Shown here piece after piece: positions 11,638 through 22,665 of a stretch of DNA of 64,000 bases. Both the position numbers and the translations under genes were made by a program. Where the stretch lies: the NCBI GenBank assembly GCA_029224185.1, contig CM055199.1:11750938-11814937 (forward strand). Reading direction: 5' to 3'. The notes beneath the pieces were generated by a model that was given only the letters and a program-made list of their open reading frames with translations, had not been told where the DNA came from and made no database searches. The first letter of the stretch is position 1. Every line of letters begins with the position of its first letter. This DNA comes from Karalla daura. Taxonomy: Eukaryota; Chordata; Actinopteri; Chaetodontiformes; Leiognathidae.

Positions 11638-11910
11638 GAGGCCGCGTTCACGCCGTTCTGCCAGCGAGCCGCCTGGAAAGTGTGATTTTACGTTCCTTAA
11701 TTACGTTCGCTCTGTTCTTAAGTCGAAGCAATTATGTTCTCGCGTGTGTGCGTCGTCCATGCTGCAGTGTTTGTTGAGTCGAGATGGAACTCTTTAAGTT
11801 CCCACCGAGAGGCAAGATGTTGTGTTTTTATGTTTGTTTTCTCCTCTGAGGTAATAATGTCCAGGTCGAAGGGCTGTTTGAGTTCCTGAACGGCACCATT
11901 AAAAATAGTG
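11638..11910 (+). other. tdrd9: tdrd9 3' UTR with candidate polyA signal
   Basis: Sequence after the TAA stop is non-coding. The first plausible polyadenylation hexamer is ATTAAA at 11898-11903, giving a 3' UTR near 280 bp. No downstream element was verified. Confidence 0.45.
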
Positions 11911-12015
11911 GTTTGCAGAGAACAGATGAGCCTTGTCAGTCAGTCTCCATTCAAACATAGTCTCGTTTGTGACCCCGGAGTCAGGTTAAATCTGTCGCCA
12001 CAGCCAGCACACACG

Positions 12016-12019
<4 letters not shown>

Positions 12020-12066
<47 letters not shown>
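12020..12066. repeat. (CA)n microsatellite between tdrd9 and rtn1
   Basis: An almost perfect CA run, with imperfect CACG units just before it from 12007. It sits in the short gap between the convergent tdrd9 and rtn1 3' ends; nothing else is recognised at 11911-12250. Confidence 0.9.
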
Positions 12067-12069
<3 letters not shown>

Positions 12070-12254
12070 TACAAAATGAGAGGCACGTCTGTGCCAAAAT
12101 TCATTGGTTTGTATTTATAGCTCCTCATTCCGGGTCTTTCATCCAAAGTGTTATCACCTCAGACTTAGCAGCGGTGTCGCTCTCACCCCCCCCCACCCCC
12201 CACCCCCCCGGACGTCTTGGGGCCGTGATCTCATCAGTAAAGTGGCTGAGGAGA

Positions 12255-13098
12255 TGTTATACATCAAGGTACATTTATTTTTCTTATTCTTGTAATTAAA
12301 TACATAGTGTAAGTGCAAATAGTTAAAGAGTCCAGGGTCTAAAGAACTACAGAGTATAGATGAACATAGTACAAAGTTGGACAGTAATTCAAACAAGCTA
12401 AATATCACCAGATACTCCTTGTCTTCATAGTAGTCGTACAACAGTACCTAAAACATGAGCGTGTGTATTGTTCCTTATGGTTATACAAAAGCAAAAACCC
12501 TACAATTACCACATCTAAGACGCATATTGTTAAATCATTTTGTGCTTGGAAACACCAAAAGGAAATCAGTTTTGATATTTATATATATCGACATAGACTG
12601 AGAGAAGCCCCGTTCTGCTAATTCAGGAACATGAAGCAGTATTTAACACTGGCAGCAGAGCACGTCTGAGGGCGTTCAGCTTTTTTTGTGCCAAACCACA
12701 CAGTTTGTGGCAAAGCACTGCAGAGCAAACCAAAGGAAGAAAAAGAAACGTAGCGTGATTTTAAAAACTGCACAAAAGATATCAAATATTTATTTACCCA
12801 AGGCTCGACTTCATGCACTTTATAAGAAGCAACACAAAAAAGTCAGTTTTGTCTCTTTGATTTTTTTGTGTACTCGTCTACCTAGAAACGGGATTATGCA
12901 GGTGTGACTGTGTGTTAGTGTTAAGACTGCTATAGACAGGGTGAAAGGCTTCTCCAGTGGATGCTTTTTAGAGAACACCGAGTACATGACATAGCACTAC
13001 GCCCCACGGATGACGACCAGGCTGTTGAACAGTGTGCGAGCTGCTGGACCGGGCCGGGCCGGGCCGGGCCGGACCGTCCACTCTGCGGCGAGACAGAC
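12255..13098 (-). other. rtn1: rtn1 3' UTR (putative)
   Basis: On the minus strand, sequence after the rtn1 stop runs AT-rich and non-coding. TTTATT on the plus strand at 12274-12279 is an AATAAA signal on the minus strand, and another TTTATT lies near 12790. A 3' UTR of about 0.3-0.85 kb is inferred. A long C tract lies near 12187-12210, beyond the proposed end. Confidence 0.45.
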
Positions 13099-15158
13099 CT
13101 ACTCCTCCTTCCTCTTGGCCCCGGGGATCTTCGCCTGGATCCTGGACAAAGACAACACAACTTAAGATTCCACGTGCCCGACCAGACATTTGTTCTAGAT
13201 GAAGTCCCGCTCGTCCTGAGCTCCCCCAGTTCTCTTTTTATGGCGATCTGTGGAATGGAGGAGTGCGAGTGTAGCTAAAATTGGTCCAAGAGCCAGGGGC
13301 AGACCCGCAGGCCCCGGCTGACCCTCCACACAGCCACAGGCCAGCGTCACTACTGAGAGCTCTGGCCTAGCACCGAGCTGATGGAGCAGACTAATCTCTG
13401 ACCGTGTTTTTAATTGGCTGCATGGACCACAGACTTGAAGATGCGACGGCGGGATAAATATTAACCCGTCTCAGTGTTTGGGAACACGCTGCCCTGCCGG
13501 GTGCCCTCTTCCTCCTCCTCCTCCTCCTCCTGAATCTACATTTGCCCCCATATCGCCGGTGAACTTTGAACAAGAAAGGCAAACACTCACTTCCCAACCA
13601 CGGAGTTGACCTGGGTCCGTATTAGTCCCACGTACTGGTCAATCTGTGCCTGGAAATGGGGGGGGGGGGGGGGGGGAATAAACCGGTGAACAGCATGAAA
13701 AGGGGGTCCGGGCCAGGCGTCTGTGCGAGTGCGGCTCGGACTCCTACCTGATGTTTCTCGTAGACCACGGGCATGGTGAACATGGAGACCACAGCTGTGG
13801 AGGCACAGATGCAGAGCGGGGGTCATGAAGCGTTCGCCCCCCCGACACTTATCTAATCTACGCTGGGAAAGCAAACACGCTGAACAGGTAACCAGCTGAG
13901 CCTTCGATACATTAGTTCCCTGGTGGCCTGCTCTCTTAACGGAGCCGTACTCCACATTCATGGGGCCTTCTGTGGATGACTGAACTTGCTGGGTGTGAGC
14001 GTGTGTGTGTGTGTGTGTGTGTGTCACCGTGTTGGGTGACAACAGATGCGAGAGCCGGGGTGAACTCACCTAGGATGAGCAGTGTCAGGCCGTTGAAGAG
14101 GGCGCCCACATAGGTGAGCAGCCACATCAGCACTGCAAACTGAACAAGAGCAAACGGAGAGTTCAGTCTTTGCACAGCTGTCGGGGTGTTCGCACATCAA
14201 GCGCTTCCAGACGACGAGAGGACGTGACGGGGGGGGGGGGATCAAAGGCTCTGTGATTTTGCCGCTTTTAGAAACGGGTTATCGTATGAAGTTTTTTTCA
14301 CTACACGAGCTCTGGGGCGCTTCACAGACACTGCTTGCAGCTGAAAGCAGAGTGCTGAAGCCGACTGAGGCTCAGAGGCAGGAAAACTCGTCCGTGGAGG
14401 TCAGTGGCTCAGGCCTAGTGTGCTCTAGCCTACATGTCTGTGCCCTTCGGGGAGATACTGAACTCCCAACTGCCCCTGAGGCTCAGTCATCACTGTGTCA
14501 GTGTGAAACCTACAGATTAAGCAGAGAGAGAGTGTCCTCACCAGGGTGGAAAGAGTGGTCAGGAAGACTAGAAAGTACTGTATCAGAACCTCTCTCTGGT
14601 TTTGCACTGCATCAAAGTCAAAAAGTGTCCCACAAGTCAACCCCCAAAAAAAGGCAGATTGAACACTGCAGCCGCGGGTCGAGCAAAGACTCAAACCTTC
14701 AAGGAGTCGACCAGGTCTTGTACGAGGAACAGCCGGCGCAGCTCCTTCATGCAGGTGTTGGTGTACAGCAGGATCTTGTCGGCGTACTTGCTGATCTGGT
14801 CCTGGGACAGAGCGATTTCCATCTCCAGGTAGGACCTGGCGGGAGGCACAGAGCACGGAGCGTTACAGGTGGTCGCTGGGACAGAGGGGGCTGTGGCAAA
14901 TGAAAATCTCAATCTTCTGTGTGTGCCGCCTGTGGCCTGCGCTCACTCACTTGAAGGGGTGGCCCTCATCGGTCTTCTGCACGGCCTGCAGCACAGACTT
15001 GTAGATCCTGAAGCTGATGGTGGCGGAGAGCGCCGCCAGGGCTAAGTAGGCCCCGACGCTGACCACGCTGAACTGGGTCAGGGAGAAGAGGAGCAGGAGC
15101 ACGCTGCTGAACACGGCCCCCGACTGCTTCACATTCCTCCAGTAGAGCAGGTCGATGG
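13099..15158 (-). other. rtn1: rtn1 reticulon homology domain exons
   Basis: Six exons encode about residues 562-749. AIDLLYWRNVKQSG opens the domain. The first long hydrophobic hairpin (about 576-610: VFSSVLLLLFSLTQFS and on) is in exon 14951-15158. A 66-residue loop ending ELRRLFLVQDLVDSLK follows, then the second hairpin (about 678-712, FAVLMWLLTYVGALF and on), split across 14070-14139 and 13748-13794. QIDQYVGLIRTQVNS identifies RTN1 rather than RTN3 or RTN4. Confidence 0.95.
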
Positions 15159-17491
15159 CTGTAGGAGAGAGGGGGAGGAGGGGGGGGGGTGGGGGGGAGA
15201 GAAAGGAGGACAGACGGGGTTAGGACCCTCAACCCAGCGTGGCTGTGTGGCGTGGAGGCCTGGGCGTCCTTCACAAAGTGGATGACTGCCGCCGCCGCTC
15301 GGTACGCACCACACATTTGGGTCAAATATCTGGAAGCCGTTCACAACCGGACGTCCTCGGGAGAGCGCTCACGTGCTCCCAGCTTCCTAACCCAGCTTCC
15401 TAACCCAGCTTTGTGCGCGAGGCCAGAGCGAGCCGGAGGTGGGACGTCTCCCGGCCGGCCCTGCCCCTATATATAGAGCGACCTTTGCCGAAGATAATGG
15501 GCCCCCGCTGTCGCTCGTGTTGCCACGCCGCCGCCGACCCCCGGGACTGCGCGTCACCTCTGACGCGTGCTTATCGTGTGGCACCTGGCCCGCTCCCACA
15601 TGCACGCAAACATGCGGACACACACGTCATGTCAAGAGCCGCGCGGGCACGGAGGAGAACGCCCTCCGAAGCCGAGAGAACATGGAGGAACTGCAGTGCT
15701 CAAAGCATGGCTGCACGTCTTCTCACACCACTTCTGTCCTTTTCTCATAATAATAATAATACGTAGTGTTTCGCCCCGTTGACCCTTGACTGACTCCCCT
15801 GGGAAACTGTGGGCGCTACAGCCTCGGGGGGGGGGGGGCTGAACCTCGACCTTCTGGGTTACAAATCCACGTCCTGCTTCAAAGAAGAAGTCTTTTGTTT
15901 CAGCGTTTCCTCGCTACAGAGGCCCCCGGGCCGGGCCCTGGCTGCCGGCGTGGCCAAGTTGGTCACGCACGCCGTTGAGCGTGCGCAACGCCGCGTTTGT
16001 TGGATTAATTGGTGAGAGCGCTGATCTCAGGAGGCCTGCCTGCGCTCCGTTTCCAGGTATGCTGCGGTCATGACGCGGTTTGATGAAGTAGGCCACCGGA
16101 TCAGTGGCGAGCACCGCTGCCTCGCGGCAAGACGGTGGCCAGTTTCTTTCCACAGTCCAAAAACAGGCATGTTTAGGTTGACTGGAGACCCCACACTCCC
16201 CCCCCCCCCCCCCCCCCTATATGTCCTGAGATGGACTGCTGGCCTGTCCAGGGTGTACCCAGGGTCACCGTATGAGAGCTAAAGATAGGCTCCGGCAGAC
16301 CCCCGTGGCACCACTGGGGACGGTAAGATGCTTAGATGGGAGTATCAAACCGGCAGGGCGATCAGAGCGTCCAGCTGCAGCCTGGGCCTGCAGACGGACG
16401 CGCTGCAGTTGTTGGGATGGATGACGCCGCAGGTGCACCTGCTCTGGGGACTGACTTAATGATTGACCAGGGGTCTGGTGGAGGCAGCGGCAGAAATAGA
16501 AGCGCTATCAGCACTTTGCAGATAACGGTTCAATGTGACCTGGCCGGAGCAGCGCTTGTGCGGTCAGTGAAGGGGGATAGCGAGGCGATGCGATGATTCC
16601 CGGCCCGCCGCTGCAGCTCCGATCTATACGGCGAGCGGCTCTGCCTTTGGGCTCTCTCTCTCTCTCTCTCTCTCTCGCTCTCTCTCTCTCGCTGCGCCAC
16701 TTTCCCTCTGCCTCCCGCCGCTCTGGCTGCCGGAGTCTGTAATTCAAAGCCACTGGCGGAGATGAGAGACGAGGAGGATTAGCCCAGTGTAGCATCACGG
16801 CTGCGGAGGCCGGCAGTCGCCTGTGTCGGCTGGAAACACGGGCCCCGTTTCCATGAGAACGGCGGGCGGCCGCTGTCAGCGCTGCCCGGGCCGGCCCCGC
16901 TACGGCCCCGCCGCGTCCCCCTCCCCGCGTCACCCACCTGGACGCACAACACCCCGCCACGGTGGGAGGAGCGCCGGCCGGGCCGCGGTGTGTGTGTGTG
17001 TGTGTGAACCTGGGGGAGGAGAGGCCTGGCAGCTGTGGTCTCCCGGGTGCTCCAGGCCTACTCTTCCTCTGCGAGCTGTCCGCCAGCCTGCCTGCTCTAA
17101 ATTTAGCCGCGGAGCTGTGAGCAGCATAGTGATGACGGCCATCTTTACTCTCCACTGAAAGGCATCTGTGGATGCCAAAAAGGCAGGCCGGGGCTGGGTG
17201 GCAACGGTCATTGTGAAGGAGCGGATTTCTAAGCCGCACACACACACACACTAGCACACACACTAGCACACACAGTCGGTCTCTAGACCCTAACGGTGAG
17301 TGACGGCATGTAACAGACTGTTCCGGTTGGTATCCAGTAGTGACTCCCAGCCCATCCCACTCCCAGCCACGGCCACCTCTCATTCAGAAACAGCCAGAGC
17401 AGGATGAACATGTACCACTCCCCACACAGGCCATTGTTACTGCTACTGCTGACAGCACGTCCATGTGGCCGCTCATCTCAATAGAGATGTT

Positions 17492-17530
<39 letters not shown>

Positions 17531-20500
17531 CGACAGGCACAGGTAGCACACNNNNNNNNNNNNNNNNNNNNNNNNNNNNNNNNNNNNNNNNNNNNNNNNN
17601 NNNNNNNNNNNNNNNNNNNNNNNNNNNNNNNNNNNNNNNNNNNNNNNNNNNGCCGGGCCTTGTCAACAACATCACGTCAAAGCTGGGCGAGCAGGCTGCG
17701 GCCCGGAGGGCACAGACGCGGCCCGCTGCACCAGCGAGACGGGGCCACACGTGCCGCTAACTCAGCTGAGGCAGCACGCGTCCGGGTTCGGAGAGCGACA
17801 CACAGCTCTTTCGTTAGGGATGCACACACGCGTGACGCTACCTGTTGAGGTGGACCCAGCTATGAGGAGACAACATGTGACGTGTGAACTCCTCGTACTT
17901 CCCAGCAGAGGTGCACATTCTGGCATTACCGCGCGGGCATGAGGGGCGAGACGTGGCGAACGCGGGCTCTTTGTTCTGGGACTGACCTTTCTGCTTGTCG
18001 AAGCCCAGGAGGGCGGAGGCGGCGGGCTTCCCCGGGTCCCCTTTGGCCTCGCTGGCGTGCTTGTGCGTGTCGTCCGGCTGGCTCCTCTCTGAGCGCACCT
18101 CCGGGGGCACGGCGGCCGTGGGGGGCTTGGGCTTGACGGGCCGGTCCTCCTCCGCCTTGGCCGGGGCCTTGAGCTTCTCGCCGAGCGGGGGCTGGGCCGG
18201 CGCCGCCTCGGCCGCGCCGCGCGGGGCCGGGGCCGGGGCGGCGGCGGCGGCGGACAGCAGGGGAGAGGGGTGCCCGGCCCCCGGCTTGGGGCCGGCGAGG
18301 CCCTGCTCCCTCTTGGGGCTCTCCTCGGACGCGGACTCGATGAAGAGGTCGCTGTCCAGCTCCGCCTCCCTCTCCTCCCGCAGGATGCTGTAGGCCGTGG
18401 GCGCAGCGTGGTTGCCGGCCGGCCCCAAGCCGGCCTTGGCGGGCGGCGGGTGGTCGAAGGGGTTGTTGGGCTGGCTGGGGGCGCCCTTGCTCTTGGGCGG
18501 CTGGCCGAACGGGTTGCCGCCGGCCTTGGGCGGCTCGGGCTCAGACACCAGCTCGATCTCGGAGTCCCCGGACTCGGCGCTGCTGCCGTCGTGCTCCCTG
18601 CCGCCGGCCTGCGTGCCCGGGGAGCTTTTGGACGCGGGAGACTTCACTGTGTCAGCTTTGAACATGTCACGGGAGGGGAACTCTTTGTCTGCACACAGAG
18701 AGAAGCGGGCGTTAGTGGGCTCGCTCTCACTTCGAATCAGCATCTCGTAGAACTTAAAACTGGACCCTGCGAGACGGATTAACACGCTGAGAAATGAAAG
18801 CTTTCATTTGCATAAAAGACAAATCAAGCGACACGCTGTACAGACTTGACTGTGGAGAGCCAGTGATGTTTCTGACAGCTTAGCACAGACTAGCTCGGGT
18901 GGAGGCGACACTGTGCTATGGTGGATAGCACAGCTGGGAGGTACACGGTTCGACTCCTGGTTGCACTGTATGGGGTTTGCATGTTCTGTCTGAGTCTGCT
19001 TGAGTTGTCTTCTCTCTCCAGAAGTAAAGAAACATGCATGTTTAGGTCGACTGGACGCTCTAAATTGCCCCCGAATGTGAGTGAGTGAATGAATGGTGTG
19101 TGCATGTGTGTGTGTGTGTGTGTGTGTGGTCTGTGATGGACTGGTGACCTGTCCAGGGTGTGTTACCCAGTGGTCCTCTGTGATGGATAAACTGACTTGA
19201 ACAGGCGTTAAAGACAACACTGTGTCTGATCCACTCTGTGGTTTTCCTGTCACAACCTGATGTCAACAAACTGAACACGGTTGTTGCTGACGCAGCGCCG
19301 GCTCATCAAGATCCACGTTTCTTGACTCACGTCTATTGTCTTAACCGCTTCGTACCTATATATTGATCCGAGGGTGATTTAGAGTCTGTAATCGACCTCA
19401 ACATACATGTTATTGGACTGTGGGATAAAAGCCGGAGAGAAGACACGGGGAGAACAGGCAAACTCCATAGAGAAAAAGCTGTCACCCTTCCAAGTTATTT
19501 CAAGTCATGCATGTTTCGTGCTTGGGTCTCACGGTCGGAGCTGCCGTGAAGCAGGTGCGTGTGCTGGCTTTGGCTCTCTGCGCGTGTGTGTGGCGTGCCC
19601 CTACGTGTTGGAGAAGCGTTGGGGGTGGAGGCCGGGCTGTCGTCCTCGGGCTCCGACAGCGTGACGGTGGGAACCCCCTGCAGGCCCACGCTCAGCACGC
19701 TGTCGCGCTCCGGCACGCCCAGCGGGGACGGCTGCCTCTGCAGCGGGGGCCCGGCCGCCGGGGGCCCGGCCGGCGGGGGCCCGGCCGGCGGGGGCTGCGA
19801 CTCCGTCAGCGTGATCTTGACGGGGCTGGCCGTCTGCGGGGTGCCGCCCAGGTTCCGGTAGGAGCGGTAGTCCGACAGCTCCTCGTCGGACGGCTCCTCC
19901 ACGTACGGGAACGAGTGGGAGCCCAGCGCCGGGCCCAGGTTTTCCTCCTCCTCCTCCTCCTCCTCCTCGTCATCCTCGTCCCTGCCGGGGCTTTTGTCCA
20001 TGTAGCCGCCCAGGGAGTCACGGCCGCTCAGGCCCGCGTCCATCAGGCTGTGCAGCGCGTCCTTTCTCTGCTCGTGGCGCTCGTCCCCGTGGCTGATGTC
20101 CATGTAGTTGTAGGATTCCGTCTTGTCCGAGCCAAACAGGGATTTGGGCATGTCGTCGGCCAGGCCGGAGGTCATCTTGGCGCCGGGGCTGAAGCCGGAG
20201 AAGTCGTCCAGGGAGGCGGGGGAGGGCTTGGCGGGGGGCTTCAGGTCGTCCGACAGGTACGAGGCCTCGCGGCCGGACGTGAAGCTCTGGTTGGACAGCA
20301 GGGAGGTGTAGACGTCGCCGTCGTCACTCAGCGGCTTCCTGAACAGGCCGGACATGGGCTCGTCTGCAGAGAGGAGCGACAGGGGGAGGAAAGGAGTGAA
20401 ACTCAGCGGAGTGACACACACACACGCACACACAGTGAGGCGTCTGATGAGGGAGAGTGACGGCGCTGTCACACGATCGGGAGCTGTCTGATTAATGAAA

Positions 20501-20816
20501 ACATCCAGGGGAACGAGGCTGAGCTTCAGCTGGCACTGCTGCCGGGGAGAGGGTCAGACTGGCTGCCCGGGCTGGGAGGATCAGCCAGCCAGCAGTAACA
20601 GAGGGTACTTGTGCCCCGCGCAGGACAAAGGGGGATTGTTCAGGATACCCCCCCACCCCCCCCACCCCCCACCCTCCACCCCCCCCCCTACCAAAAAAAA
20701 GAAAACAGAAAAAAAACAGAGACAGCCACAAACCAGAGTCTGTTCTGAATCATGCAGGCAGAGGACTTTCTCTGGTCGCATCTCTGCACTGACATCTTCT
20801 CTCCCGAGGCATGACA

Positions 20817-20847
<31 letters not shown>

Positions 20848-22633
20848 AAATACCAACAATATGCCTATATGAATTCAATCCATCGAAAACTTTTCATCCT
20901 TTATTCCATTCATCCATCCATCATCTCACCACTTTGTACCTCGACAGCGTTGAGGTGGTTGACTGGAGCCTTTCCCGGAGGGGGGGCAGAGAGAATACAC
21001 ACACACACACACACACACACATACACACACACTCACCATTCACTGTCACACTCACACCTAAGGGCAATTTAAATTCTCCAAATGACCTGAACGTGCATGT
21101 TTTTGGACTGTGGGAGGAAACCAGAGAGAAAGCCCACACACAAACTTTTGCACCACGTCTATTATTTAACACCACTACTACAGCATGTGATACTAATCTG
21201 ATCCTTTGACTGTTTTCTTATGTCATTTCACTGCTGATATATTTTTGCCAAAGCATCAAAATCTCATTCTGATGTAACACAGAAACAAATGTAAATCAGA
21301 ATGAAAATAAAGACGGGCCTAATAAGTCTAAACCTGGATCCAACTGGGACTTGAAGTGGGGATCTCCTCGCACCACCTGCTCTGACGGCTGCTTTGATCG
21401 CCTCGCAAAGACGGGGAATCGCTGTCGATCACAATGAGAACAGTTTCCACACTGGACTGAATCTTTTCGGGACGAGCTGTATCGAAAAGGGCAGTGACGC
21501 ACAAACGAGTCGGCCACCTGGCAGATTAGTAATTCCGAGAGAGAGGGTTTTATCTGTCTCTCTCTCTCGCCCTCTCTCGCCCTCTCTCTCTCTCTCCCAC
21601 ACGATGAAATATGGATAAGTGCGGTGGGGATAGCAGGTCTCAAACGCTGCGAGCTCGCTGCAACCCTGCCACTCGACACACATGAGAAACTTTTAGAGCG
21701 TTTTCCCCTCCATCTATAAATCATCCTGCCTGCTTTGTGCCTCAACGGGGTCACGGGGTTCTGCTGCTGCCGACTGCCACACACACACACACTAACACGC
21801 CATTCACTCACATCCACACTTAGGGGCAGTTTAGAGTCTCCGATCGACCTAATCATGCACGTCTTTGGACTGTGGCTCCTCATCATAGCGGTTGAAAGCT
21901 CGGCATGAGAGGACGGTGCCGGACGCTCCTCCGCCGTGTGTTTCCAGAGGCGTCTGACAGTGTGGGTGTTGTCTGGGGACCAGCTGTGTGCCGTGCTGCG
22001 TAACATCCCTCCACGTCTCGCTGAATGACTTCCCTCCAGAGGCGCGGGGAGGCGATCGGGATGCTCGCATTACGCAGGAAGCGACGCACTCGAGAGATGT
22101 CGTTTCAGATCACGGGGTCAGAGGGCGAGGCCAAGCATTCAGACGCCGTGTGGACCCGATAGTCCGGCCCTGGGCCTCCGGACCACGCAACACACGCCCG
22201 CTGCCTCGGCACGGACACACACTCCGCATCAGCGCGCGTCCGCCGCCAATGTTTTTGTTTGGCTGCGTGCGAGTCGGAGTTTACAGTTCCGCAAACGGAG
22301 CTCCTCCCACCCACCCACCGCTCTCTTGCCCTGCTTCTCCCGCAGCAGCAGTGGCGGCGCTATAAATAGGCCGGGTCCAGCTGCTGGCGCTGGATGAGGT
22401 GGAGGGGGGGGGGGGGGGGGGGGGTTAAAATAGCAGCCTCGGGGTTGGCTGTGGAGGATGCGGGGCTGACTGACAGAAGACCCAACAGGTCAGGACGTCC
22501 CGTCCCTCCCTTCACTTCCTCTGAAAAGCCCCACCACCCTTTCCCTTCTGCTGTCCTTCCTGCTGCCGCTGCTCCCTCGGTCATTAACAATACATCATAG
22601 CGCCGCACAATGGCATAAACACACCACGCACAC

Positions 22634-22665
<32 letters not shown>

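Noticed and set aside
16508..17383. 291-codon minus-strand open frame in an rtn1 intron
   Set aside because: Runs through a CT repeat and GC-rich DNA, has no similarity I recognise, and lacks splice or promoter context.
17426..17470. Plus-strand peptide TATADSTSM resembling the start of the RTN1-C isoform (ATADSTKM)
   Set aside because: It is on the wrong strand for rtn1, lacks the following conserved residues and meets a stop soon after; judged a coincidence.
19507..20460. 317-codon plus-strand open frame
   Set aside because: Exact antisense shadow of rtn1 exon 2; the minus-strand frame carries conserved RTN1 motifs.
22300..22400. TATAAATA motif on the plus strand (near 22360) as a promoter
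   Set aside because: It is in rtn1 intron 1 on the opposite strand and followed by a G21 run; no coherent transcript or coding frame follows.
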